Positions 52,696 through 60,242 of a stretch of DNA of 64,000 bases are shown here, in pieces (position 1 is the first letter of the stretch; the number at the start of each line of letters is the position of its first letter). Source of the stretch: Halobacillus karajensis (lineage in GTDB: Bacteria; Bacillota; Bacilli; Bacillales; Halobacillaceae); assembly GCF_900108515.1 (NCBI RefSeq), contig NZ_FNWW01000001.1:434001-498000 (forward strand), in the 5' to 3' direction. The translations under genes were made by a program, and so were the position numbers. The notes under the pieces were generated by a model, which saw nothing but the letters and a program-made list of their open reading frames with translations, ran no database searches and was not told the origin of the DNA.

Positions 52696-53178
52696 ATGAA
52701 AAATCCTATCCCCCCTTTCCACGAATGTAAAAGCCTTATTCATTCCACTTTACGCCACTGGAACGTCCCTGAACCCTATGATGATCATCTCCAAGAAAGC
52801 TACTTTGTGTATACCCGCTGTGCAGAAAGGCATGACCCTAAGCGAAGTAAGTTCTCCACCTATTTCACCTATGCTTTACTGTGGCATTTCCAGACGATGG
52901 AACGGAAAGAATATAAAGAACGAAAAGCCGCTCACCTTTTCTCCCTCCAACATCCACTCCGTGAGAAGGATCCTCAACACGAAAATCTGCTTCTTTTCGA
53001 TATTTACCATCATGCTTCCCTCACAAACAGGGAACGGTTTATTTTTCAATATTGTTACAATGGTCATACCGTTGAAGAAATCGCTTCAGCCACAGGAAAA
53101 AGTCCATCTACTATTAAGCGGGCGCGCAAACAGATCAAATTAAAAGTAATGAGATGGAACCGTTTAACTGAATATTGA
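52696..53178 (+). CDS. Sigma-70 family RNA polymerase sigma factor-like protein (2)
   Basis: A 160-residue protein. Region 2-like part: YDDHLQESYFVYTRCAERHDPKRSKFSTYFTYALLWHFQTMERKE. Region 4-like HTH: SLTNRERFIFQYCYNGHTVEEIASATGKSPSTIKRARKQI, which is a clear sigma/LuxR-type HTH. It is therefore a better sigma candidate than its divergent neighbour. The second ATG (52696) is preferred, because GGAG lies only 3 bases from the first (52693). Two small genes follow on the same strand within 400 bases and may share its transcript. Confidence 0.75.
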   Translation: MKNPIPPFHECKSLIHSTLRHWNVPEPYDDHLQESYFVYTRCAERHDPKRSKFSTYFTYALLWHFQTMERKEYKERKAAHLFSLQHPLREKDPQHENLLLFDIYHHASLTNRERFIFQYCYNGHTVEEIASATGKSPSTIKRARKQIKLKVMRWNRLTEY

Positions 53179-53221
53179 AAAGGGAATGTAATATTTATCC
53201 TAAGAAAACGGAGGAATTCCC

Positions 53222-53506
53222 TTGGAGCAAACATCTCGATCCTTGTTCCCTCTTTCGAACATCTGGCTGGATGAATTGCCGACAACGTTTACTCATGCTT
53301 TCCTAGAGTGTCTTGCCTATGAATGGATGGTAGAGATCGTTCATCCTTATCCACTCCCTTTATTAGAAGAAAAAGAAATCGTTCTAACCATTTCCATGGA
53401 ACAAACCGATGGTACGACAATTGCCAAACTGCCGATTGAGTCCTATAGCATTGAAGCTGGACATGAATTCACGGTATACCGGTTTTATATGTATCCACCT
53501 AAGTAA
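53222..53506 (+). CDS. Uncharacterised 94-residue protein
   Basis: The frame starts with TTG, with GGAGG 7-8 bases upstream, and encodes 94 residues starting MEQTSRSLFPLSNIWLDELP. It is acidic with a beta-like C-terminal half (EIVLTISMEQTDGTTIAKLP, TVYRFYMYPPK). No membrane part is seen. It begins 43 bases after the sigma-like gene. Family unknown to me. Confidence 0.6.
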   Translation: MEQTSRSLFPLSNIWLDELPTTFTHAFLECLAYEWMVEIVHPYPLPLLEEKEIVLTISMEQTDGTTIAKLPIESYSIEAGHEFTVYRFYMYPPK

Positions 53507-53568
53507 TTTTCCTCCTCGTTCCATAGAATGTTATAATGAAGGCGATGTTTTATGGAAAGGAAGAGACG

Positions 53569-53733
53569 ATGGTCTATCTCGGATTTGCCGGATTTTTTCT
53601 CATTTATTTAATTTTGGGATGGTTTACGAATGTGATTGAAATGTCTACGTTCAGTGCCATCTTCAGTGTTGCATTTCTGTGTTTGAATGTTTATATGTTC
53701 TGGAAGGATAAGAAGAAGCAAAGTTCTTCATAA
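53569..53733 (+). CDS. Small membrane protein
   Basis: A 54-residue protein starting MVYLGFAGFFLIYLILGW with two hydrophobic segments and a basic end (WKDKKKQSSS). ATG at 53569 follows AAAGGAAGAG; a longer frame from 53536 lacks a ribosome site. It has a strong terminator right after it, so it closes the sigma-linked group. Function unknown. Confidence 0.6.
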   Translation: MVYLGFAGFFLIYLILGWFTNVIEMSTFSAIFSVAFLCLNVYMFWKDKKKQSSS

Positions 53734-53772
53734 AGAAGATCCGCCATTGTATAAAGGCGGATCTTCTTTTTA
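53732..53772 (+). terminator. Terminator after the small membrane protein gene
   Basis: AAAGAAGATCCGCC (53732-53745) pairs perfectly with GGCGGATCTTCTTT (53757-53770), then T run. Confidence 0.93.
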
Positions 53773-53869
53773 TATGTGGAATTTGATAAATTATTGGAGC
53801 CTTCCATTATGATAATAGAGAATGGATGGTATCCATGGAGGCCTTTTTACCGTTCTTCCTACTTACGCA

Positions 53870-54766
53870 TCAGGTCAGAATGTTGAGCGTGATTGGAATG
53901 CTGACAATGCTTAATACTGTAGTGATTAAAGTAATACTTGAAACAAGTTCTGGCTTTGAATCAAATTGGACGGCATACATCGTTGTCGTTGCCGCTGACG
54001 GCATAGCTGCGGATATGATCATAACGTTGGCCATCATATCACTCATCGGCAAAATGACCGTTAACGCCCAGGCAATCAATGGTGAGCCGACTAATCGGAG
54101 AGTGGCAGCATAGGATATCTTGTCCCAGGAGAGATTTCTCACTGTTATGTTGGCCAGCTGCATACCAAGAAGGATCATCACCGTTGGAATTGTAGCATTA
54201 CCGACAAGCTGTACGCTCGACATCACATTATCAGAGATGGGCATGGCTGTATATTTAAAAACAAGGGCAATCCAAACCGCATGAGTAGGCGGCATTTTCA
54301 AAACGGTTTTGAGAGCCATCCCAATCCCTGCTGCCCCTTTTGCAGCGTAATACACACCGAAAAAGTTCATAACAATTTGCTGCAGTACCATGAACGAAAC
54401 AGAATAAACAAACCCTTGCTCTCCGAAAGCAAACAGCACAATTGGCGCTCCGTAGTTTCCGGCATTCATGAAGGCGGTTGAAAGAATCAGCCCACTTTCT
54501 GTTGATGTCTCATAGTTTAATAATTTAGCTGCGATTTTGTTAATCAATAGAATACTAAACAATAAGAGTATGGAGAAAACAACCATCATCAGGTAGTCTT
54601 GATCAAATGTCGCTTCATAAAAGGTCTTGAATACAAGACACGGAAGCATGATATAAAGGACAACGGAAGAGATTGATTTAATCTCGAGGTGAAGAAACTT
54701 TTGCAACGCATAGCCTGAAAAAAACACGAGGATCACAGGCAGTACTACTTGGAAGAAAATCGACAT
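53870..54766 (-). CDS. AEC family transporter (auxin efflux carrier / malate permease type)
   Basis: A 298-residue membrane protein with about ten segments in two inverted halves, starting MSIFFQVVLPVILVFFSGYAL. Family markers: LPCLVFKTFYEA, the AFMNAGNYGAPIVLFAFGEQG segment with the conserved N-x-G-x-x-G, and SAAMPSAATTTMYAVQF near the end. Members move organic acids such as malate. ATG at 54766 follows AGGAGGGA; the open frame extends to 54802 without a ribosome site. It is monocistronic, and no clear terminator was seen after it. Confidence 0.88.
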   Translation of the reverse strand: MSIFFQVVLPVILVFFSGYALQKFLHLEIKSISSVVLYIMLPCLVFKTFYEATFDQDYLMMVVFSILLLFSILLINKIAAKLLNYETSTESGLILSTAFMNAGNYGAPIVLFAFGEQGFVYSVSFMVLQQIVMNFFGVYYAAKGAAGIGMALKTVLKMPPTHAVWIALVFKYTAMPISDNVMSSVQLVGNATIPTVMILLGMQLANITVRNLSWDKISYAATLRLVGSPLIAWALTVILPMSDMMANVMIISAAMPSAATTTMYAVQFDSKPELVSSITLITTVLSIVSIPITLNILT

Positions 54767-54866
54767 CGTGAACGTCCCTCCTGTTTCTATATTCCGAAAC
54801 ATAGAATAATAACTCTAACAGTTTATCAAAAATCCCCAAACCTGTCGCCTCAAGTGTCCCAGATAT

Positions 54867-54928
54867 TGGGTGACCAGTTATGGAAAAAATTGTATGACCT
54901 GGTGCGACATATTTTTCCATACCTGGTA
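54867..54928 (+). repeat. REP-like palindromic left flank of the transposase
   Basis: It contains TGGGTGACCAGT (54867-54878), then TATGGAAAAA (54879-54888) pairing with TTTTTCCATA (54912-54921), with TTGTATGACCTGGT in the loop and ACCTGGTA again after it. TGGGTGACCAG is shared with the palindrome at the transposase 3' end. Confidence 0.7.
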
Positions 54929-55019
54929 CAACAAAATTTGTCAATTATGCAGGAGTTTTTGTGCTTTTGTTGAATAAAGGTTAATGTCCAAAAATAATCC
55001 AATAGGGAAGGATGATGTT

Positions 55020-55580
55020 ATGCGAAAGCGTAGGTGGTTTCCAAAAGCTTGGTATCATATCACAGCAAGAGGAAACCGAAAAGCCGAAATATTTTATGAC
55101 GACCGGGATCGATTTAAGTATTTAGAGTTACTAAGGGAAGCAAAGTTTTCCCACCCCTTTCATCTCCATTCTTTCTGCCTCATGTCCAACCACGTCCATC
55201 TTCTGATTGAAACGATTGATATTCCCCCAGGAACATTCATGAAAGATCTCCACTCCCAATACGCGATTTATTTTAATAAGAAATATGGTTTTACAGGCCA
55301 CCTCTTCCAAGGACCTTATAAAGCACAGCTCCAGGGAGATGTGAATGCCATCCTCCAGGTCAGCCGATATATCCATTTAAATCCCTGTCGCGCATTGCTC
55401 ACTTTCAACCCTGAAGACTATAAATGGAGCAGTTACTCCCACTACTTATCTCCATCCCCTTTCTATTCCGACTTGATTACAACCTCTACCATTCTCTCTT
55501 ACTTTAAAGACATCAAACAGTACGAGTTTTTTGTTCAATTGGCAAATAAAGTAAGACCTGGTCACCCAAGTAATGGGTGA
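55020..55580 (+). CDS. REP-associated tyrosine transposase (Y1/IS200-like)
   Basis: A 186-residue protein of the Y1_Tnp superfamily. It has the AWYHITARGNRKAEIFYDDRD start typical of REP-associated transposases (RAYTs), the HUH motif in SNHVHLLIE, and RYIHLNPCRA in the C-terminal helix region. ATG at 55020 follows GGGAAGGA; an ATG at 54984 would add 12 residues. RAYTs cut and move REP/REPIN palindromes and are usually single-copy residents. Here both flanks hold palindromes with the GGTGACC core, and the stop codon lies inside the right palindrome. The gene seems intact. Confidence 0.9.
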   Translation: MRKRRWFPKAWYHITARGNRKAEIFYDDRDRFKYLELLREAKFSHPFHLHSFCLMSNHVHLLIETIDIPPGTFMKDLHSQYAIYFNKKYGFTGHLFQGPYKAQLQGDVNAILQVSRYIHLNPCRALLTFNPEDYKWSSYSHYLSPSPFYSDLITTSTILSYFKDIKQYEFFVQLANKVRPGHPSNG

Positions 55581-55590
55581 CCAGGTCTTA
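55552..55590 (+). repeat. Perfect 16-bp palindrome overlapping the transposase stop
   Basis: TAAGACCTGGTCACCC (55552-55567) pairs perfectly with GGGTGACCAGGTCTTA (55575-55590) around AAGTAAT. It is the right-end REP of the element and encodes the last residues of the transposase; no T run follows. Confidence 0.85.
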
Positions 55591-55614
55591 CAGAAAAATC
55601 CATTTAAAATCCAT

Positions 55615-55878
55615 TTATGGCTGCAGGAAGGTTTCGACTTCTTTGAGGGCTTGGGCTGCATCTGTGCCAATGCAGGTGACTTCAATTTCGTCTCCTTCTT
55701 GCAATCTTAGGTTAATTAATCCTAGAAAGCTTTTCAGATTTGCTTCATGAATATTTCCTTGAACGACCTTCTTCAAAATAATTTCTGAATCATAACGTTG
55801 GATGATTTGCGAAAGCTCCATAATCGTTTGTGTTTCTTTCATGTGCACCTTTACATTTTTGGATACTTGTCCACTCAT
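55615..55878 (-). CDS. HPr-like protein lacking the phosphoacceptor His
   Basis: An 87-residue protein of the HPr fold. ATG at 55878 (MSGQVSKNVKV) follows AAAGGAGG; a longer frame to 55950 lacks support. NLKSFLGLINLRLQEGDEIEV aligns with the HPr segment NLKSIMGVMSLGIAKGAEITI, keeping the regulatory Ser46 site. In the place of the G-[IL]-H-A-R-P-A loop it has HMKETQTIM, with no His at position 15. Like Crh, it cannot act in sugar phosphotransfer but could be phosphorylated by HPr kinase and act with CcpA; unlike Crh it also lost the ARPA motif. Monocistronic. Confidence 0.8.
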   Translation of the reverse strand: MSGQVSKNVKVHMKETQTIMELSQIIQRYDSEIILKKVVQGNIHEANLKSFLGLINLRLQEGDEIEVTCIGTDAAQALKEVETFLQP

Positions 55879-56017
55879 CTTTGTTCCTCCTTTAAATCCT
55901 TTATATAAATAAGTGAAGTAATATTGGAATGAAATGATGCTCTTAAACATTTTATTCCATCGTCCGGTGGAAGTCTCCCCCGAACCATTCTTCTAGAATC
56001 CATCCCCACGTAAAACC

Positions 56018-56052
56018 GAAAAACCCCTTGCCTTAAAGCAAGGGATTTTTCG
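56018..56052. terminator. Terminator of the TRAP transporter operon
   Basis: GAAAAACCCCTTGC pairs with GCAAGGGATTTTTC (one mismatch). T runs on both strands. Confidence 0.88.
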
Positions 56053-56078
56053 TGACAAGGAGGGTCAGTCCTTTTTCA

Positions 56079-57359
56079 TCATTCGGCGAAACTAAGCAGC
56101 CATAGAGACAGCTCTGGAATGAACGTAATCATAAGCAGGGAGAAGATCATCGCGAAAAAGTATGGGATGATCGCCCTGGATAACTGTTCAATGGACAACC
56201 CGGATATACCGGATCCGACAAATAGGTTTACACCCAGCGGTGGTGTAATAAAGCCGATTGCCAAGTTTACCACCATGATGATTCCAAAATGAATCGGATC
56301 ATAGTCAAGATTCACTGCAATTGGGAGCAGAATCGGTGTTAGAATAATAATGGCTGCCAGTGTATCCATGAAACAGCCGACTACCAATAACAATAATGTA
56401 ATCAACAAAATCAGGATGATCTCGTTTTCTGAAATAGACAGAAGGAAATTCGCGACCTGTGTCGGAATCTGTTCAATTGTTAACAGACGTCCGAAAGCCG
56501 TCGCTGAACCGACGATAATCAAGACGGTCGCTGTCGTCAAAGCAGAGTCAGCAAAGATCTTCGGCATATCCTTGATCGATAGCTCCCGATATAGGAACAA
56601 TCCGGCAATTACGCCATATACGACAGCAATAACGGCTGCTTCTGTCGGTGTGAAAATCCCTCCATAAATACCTCCAAGGATAATAATTGGAATGACAAGA
56701 GCCCATTTCGCTTCCCATAATGTTTTTAGGATATTAGAAAAAGACGTTTTTTCAGCCAAACCTTTGTATCCTTGTTTTCTGGAATAGATATAGGCCCACA
56801 TTAGAAGCGCACCACCGACGATCAATCCTGGAATGATGCCGGCAATGAACATATCACCGATGGACGCGCCGCCAACAACTCCATAGATTACCATTGGGAT
56901 ACTTGGTGGGATGATAACTCCAATGGAACCGGCAGCGGCAACTGTTGCGGTCGCGAATTTCTTGTCATACCCTTGTCTAACCATCGCTGGAATCATGATG
57001 CCTCCGATAGCCGCCACGGTCGCTGGTCCTGAACCTGAAATGGCCGCAAAGAACATACATGTGACGATGGTTGCCATCGCAAAGCCACCTGTTTTGTTAC
57101 CTACAAGGGCGTTTGCGAAATTGAAAAGCCGCTCGGAAATGCCGCCTTTCCCCATAATTTCACCGGCAAGGATGAAAAAGGGAACGGCCATTAATGGGAA
57201 TGAATCGACGGATGTAACGAGTTCCTTCATTAAGAACTGAACCGGGATGGCCCCCGTATAGAAAATCGTCGCAAGCGTAGATAATCCGAGTGCGATTCCA
57301 ATCGGTACACTAAGTAAGAGGAAGAGGGCAAATGTCCCGAATAATACGATTGTTGTCAT
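56079..57359 (-). CDS. dctM: TRAP transporter large permease (DctM type)
   Basis: A 426-residue membrane protein with about 12-13 segments. Motifs of the family: SFPLMAVPFFILAGEIMGKGGISERLF, ISGSGPATVAAIGG, GSIGVIIPPSIPMVIYG and FTPTEAAVIAVVYG. It forms the sodium-driven channel of a TRAP uptake system with the small permease (4-base overlap) and the binding protein upstream. Its substrate is probably a sugar acid, because the divergent genes encode an RpiR regulator and a gluconokinase-like enzyme; this is inference. Confidence 0.95.
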   Translation of the reverse strand: MTTIVLFGTFALFLLLSVPIGIALGLSTLATIFYTGAIPVQFLMKELVTSVDSFPLMAVPFFILAGEIMGKGGISERLFNFANALVGNKTGGFAMATIVTCMFFAAISGSGPATVAAIGGIMIPAMVRQGYDKKFATATVAAAGSIGVIIPPSIPMVIYGVVGGASIGDMFIAGIIPGLIVGGALLMWAYIYSRKQGYKGLAEKTSFSNILKTLWEAKWALVIPIIILGGIYGGIFTPTEAAVIAVVYGVIAGLFLYRELSIKDMPKIFADSALTTATVLIIVGSATAFGRLLTIEQIPTQVANFLLSISENEIILILLITLLLLVVGCFMDTLAAIIILTPILLPIAVNLDYDPIHFGIIMVVNLAIGFITPPLGVNLFVGSGISGLSIEQLSRAIIPYFFAMIFSLLMITFIPELSLWLLSFAE

Positions 57360-57904
57360 GATTCATCCTCCCCTTCCTGCTTCTGCATCCGATCGCGTTC
57401 ATCTTCGACATGAAGTTCTTTTTTACCAAATAGCATCCTGAACTGGACAAACAAATTTTGTATCAAACGGATCGCCGTTAAAGCAAAACCTACCGGGGTA
57501 GCCATGTACACCCAGCCCATCGGTATATGTAAAGCCGGTGATTTCTGACCAAATGACAGGAGCTGGGATGCGATATCATAGCCATTGAATACCACGTACA
57601 AACTGAAAACTAAGAATAATAGATTAGAAATGATAGCAAGCATCAATTTTGCTTTTCCTTTAAGTAAGAGAAGCATAACGTCCACTTTGATGTGACGTTG
57701 TTTTTTCACTCCATAACTGATTCCAATATACACAAGCCATATAAAGCAATACCGTCCAAGTTCTTCCGACCAAGACAGTGAATTTCCTGATACACGCATA
57801 GCTACTTGCAGGAAAATGACACTGACCATGGTTGTCGAGAAAATAACGAGCAGCACTTCTTCTAATCTCCGATCGATCGCTCGAATGATGTTCAATTCCC
57901 TCAC
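57356..57904 (-). CDS. dctQ: TRAP transporter small permease (DctQ type)
   Basis: A 182-residue protein with four membrane segments and the DctQ signature around NSLSWSEELGRYCFIWLVYIGISYGVKKQRHIKVD. The C-terminal tail is charged (ELHVEDERDRMQKQEGEDES). It overlaps the large permease gene by 4 bases (ATGA). The ATG follows TGAGGTGAGGG. Confidence 0.93.
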   Translation of the reverse strand: MRELNIIRAIDRRLEEVLLVIFSTTMVSVIFLQVAMRVSGNSLSWSEELGRYCFIWLVYIGISYGVKKQRHIKVDVMLLLLKGKAKLMLAIISNLLFLVFSLYVVFNGYDIASQLLSFGQKSPALHIPMGWVYMATPVGFALTAIRLIQNLFVQFRMLFGKKELHVEDERDRMQKQEGEDES

Positions 57905-57970
57905 CTCAACTGACCCTGAATGGAGAAGAATACGCTGCAGACCCTCTACAGCGTACTCCCCGACATTCTA

Positions 57971-59020
57971 TTATTTTTGCACGTCTTCAATTGCCTGATA
58001 AACTTTATCGACAGTTTCTTCACCGATCTTGCTCTTATAATCTTCAATTACAGGAGCCACAGCATCGACCATTTCCTGACGTGCTTCATCCGTAATTTCT
58101 GTATATTCCATTCCTTCTTCTTGAAGCTTTTCTAAATACTTCTCGTTGGCTTCACGGTTCAACTTACGTTCGTACTCGCCTGCTTCCACCGCAGCATCTT
58201 TCATGATTTTCTGTTGTTCTTCTGTCAAACCATCATAGAAAGATTTACTCATCAAGAAAACGAATGGACTGTAGATGTGGTGCGTGTCAGATACGTGTTT
58301 CTGTACTTCATAGAACTTTTGCAAATAAATCGTTGCATAAGGGTTCTCCTGGCCGTCTACTGTACCCTGCTGCATTGCTGTGAACAATTCTGTAAATGCC
58401 ATTGGCGTCGGGTTTGCACCTAGTGCTTTGAAGGCATCTAAATGAAGGTCGTTTTCCATTGTACGAATTTTAAGGCCATCGAAATCATCTACTGATGCTA
58501 CGGCACGCTCACTGTTTGTCAGGTCACGGAAGCCATTTTCCCAATAAGCGAGGCCGACAAGGTTTTGTTCTTCCAATTTTCCTAGTAACTCTTGGCCTAC
58601 TTCACCGTCAAGCACTTTGTCCGCTACTTCTTCATTCGGGAATAGGAACGGAATATCAAAGACACTGAATTCTGGAACGAAGTTTGCAAGTGGGGCCGTG
58701 GAAGGAATAACCACTTCTTGTGAACCAAGCTGTAGAGCCTCTGTCATGGAACGATCATCACCAAGCTGGCCGCTGTGATAGGTTTCAACTTCAATCGCAC
58801 CATCTGTTTTTTCCTCCACAATTTCTTTAAACTTTAATAGACCTTTATATTGTGGATGATCACTGTTCAGCCCGATTCCGGCTTTAATTGTTTTAGTTTC
58901 ACCGCCGTCCTCTGAAGCGCTTTCATCATTGCCGCTGCTGGACTCTGCATCGCCATTTCCGCATGCGGCAAGAACGGTAATCAAAAGAAGCATGGACAAT
59001 AAGCCAAATAATTTCTTCAT
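57971..59020 (-). CDS. dctP: TRAP transporter substrate-binding lipoprotein (DctP type)
   Basis: A 349-residue lipoprotein. Signal peptide with lipobox VLAACGNGD (Cys about 20), an acidic Ser/Glu linker, then the DctP fold. TRAP markers: GIGLNSDHPQYKGLLKF, SGQLGDDRSMTEALQLGSQE, the ligand-binding Arg region DGLKIRTMENDLHLDAFKALGANPTPM, and QQGTVDGQENPY. It captures the solute outside the cell. It leads the operon dctP-dctQ-dctM. AAGGGGAGAGG precedes the ATG. Two cre-like sites lie in its leader region. Confidence 0.95.
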   Translation of the reverse strand: MKKLFGLLSMLLLITVLAACGNGDAESSSGNDESASEDGGETKTIKAGIGLNSDHPQYKGLLKFKEIVEEKTDGAIEVETYHSGQLGDDRSMTEALQLGSQEVVIPSTAPLANFVPEFSVFDIPFLFPNEEVADKVLDGEVGQELLGKLEEQNLVGLAYWENGFRDLTNSERAVASVDDFDGLKIRTMENDLHLDAFKALGANPTPMAFTELFTAMQQGTVDGQENPYATIYLQKFYEVQKHVSDTHHIYSPFVFLMSKSFYDGLTEEQQKIMKDAAVEAGEYERKLNREANEKYLEKLQEEGMEYTEITDEARQEMVDAVAPVIEDYKSKIGEETVDKVYQAIEDVQK

Positions 59021-59079
59021 GTTAACCTCTCCCCTTGTATGTAAATTTTTTCACCAAACAAATGAACCTTCCCCGAATT

Positions 59080-59093
59080 AGTAACCGCTTTCA
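59080..59093 (-). promoter_or_regulatory. Candidate cre site (CcpA) upstream of dctP
   Basis: TGAAAGCGGTTACT on the minus strand matches TGWNANCGNTNWCA at all but the last base. Catabolite repression of the TRAP operon is inferred. Confidence 0.5.
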
Positions 59094-59165
59094 ATTTACA
59101 GCTAAAAAACAGGAATCGATTCCATAGAAAATACATCCCTCTGTTGCGCGCTGTCGACCCCCTCC

Positions 59166-59179
59166 ATTAAGCGCTTTCA
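59166..59179 (-). promoter_or_regulatory. Second candidate cre-like site upstream of dctP
   Basis: TGAAAGCGCTTAAT on the minus strand has the full GAAAGCGCTT core with mismatches at the last two bases. Confidence 0.4.
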
Positions 59180-59221
59180 TATCACGCCTAAAAAAATGTC
59201 GTCACCATTTGTCACAACTTT

Positions 59222-59327
59222 GAAAATTATTTTCTGTAATTCCGATTATACAATAAATCTTTTTTTGTTCAATAGTTTTTCAGAAAATTTTTTCACTATA
59301 TCCAAACTTTCTTTTGAAATTATTTTC
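59222..59327. promoter_or_regulatory. Three GAAA-type inverted repeats, candidate RpiR operators
   Basis: GAAAATTATTTTC (59222-59234), GAAAATTTTTTC (59283-59294) and GAAATTATTTTC (59316-59327) lie between dctP and the RpiR-type gene. The first is a perfect palindrome around one base. RpiR-type regulators often bind such repeats in the divergent region. Confidence 0.45.
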
Positions 59328-59370
59328 ATATACAATGAAAACTAGTAGGAAATTCGAAGGAGGAGTCCTT

Positions 59371-60228
59371 ATGATTGAACCCCCAACGAAGCATGTCATC
59401 AGCCGAATCCGCTCTTCTTACAACCAGTTCAGTGAGAAAGAGAAGTTAATCGCTGATTACATATTGGAAAACACAGAGGACATCGTCCACTCTACCATTA
59501 ACCAAGTTGCCGATGACCTTATGGTCGCTGATGCAACCGTTTTCAGATTCTGCAAACGAATTGGATTCAAGGGATACCAGGCGATGAAGATTGCCCTTGC
59601 CTCAGAAATCGTGAATCCAATAAAGGATATCCACGAAACCATTTCTGAAAATGATACAGATCTTGAAATTACTGAAAAAGTATTTCAAGCAAATATCCGT
59701 GCATTGGAAACGTCCCGGGATGTTCAAAACCCTTTATCCTTGCAAAAAGCGATGAAGTACCTTATTGAAGCCGATCGTGTCTTCTTTTTTGGAAGTGGGG
59801 GATCGAACATCCTTGCGATGGATGCCCAGCACAAATTCATTCGGACAGGAATGGAAGCCCATGCCTACCCTGATACTCACCTTCAGCTCATGTCTGCTTC
59901 CCAAATGAGAGAAAACGACGTGGCTGTAGTCATTTCCCACACAGGATCCAATCAGGATATCCTGGATATCGTAGACGTGGCGAAAAAGAACCAAGTCAAA
60001 ACCATTGCCATCACGAACTTTGCGAAATCACCGCTAACGAAAGTGGTTGATCTTTCCTTATATACAGTGGCAGAGGAAACGGAATTTCGATCCGAAGCTC
60101 TAGCTTCAAGAATCGCAGGGTTGTCCCTGATTGATTCTCTGTTCGTCAATTATAGTGTGAAAATGAAAGAACAAGCACAAGCGGCTACGCAGAAGATGCG
60201 AGACGCGATATCGAGGAAACGTGTGTAG
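59371..60228 (+). CDS. RpiR family transcriptional regulator
   Basis: A 285-residue regulator: N-terminal HTH (about 1-80, with LMVADATVFRFCKRIGFKGYQAMK) and a SIS sugar-phosphate-binding domain (about 120-260, with RVFFFGSGGSNILAMDAQHKF and VVISHTGSNQDILD). ATG at 59371 follows AAGGAGGAG; an upstream open frame starts in the promoter. It is divergent from the TRAP operon and 14 bases upstream of the gluconokinase-like gene, so it likely responds to a phosphorylated sugar acid and controls both. Confidence 0.92.
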   Translation: MIEPPTKHVISRIRSSYNQFSEKEKLIADYILENTEDIVHSTINQVADDLMVADATVFRFCKRIGFKGYQAMKIALASEIVNPIKDIHETISENDTDLEITEKVFQANIRALETSRDVQNPLSLQKAMKYLIEADRVFFFGSGGSNILAMDAQHKFIRTGMEAHAYPDTHLQLMSASQMRENDVAVVISHTGSNQDILDIVDVAKKNQVKTIAITNFAKSPLTKVVDLSLYTVAEETEFRSEALASRIAGLSLIDSLFVNYSVKMKEQAQAATQKMRDAISRKRV

Positions 60229-60242
60229 AAAGGAAGTCTTAT

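Noticed and set aside
53826-54113. 95-residue plus-strand frame opposite the AEC transporter gene
   Set aside because: No ribosome site of good spacing; it mirrors the transporter helices.
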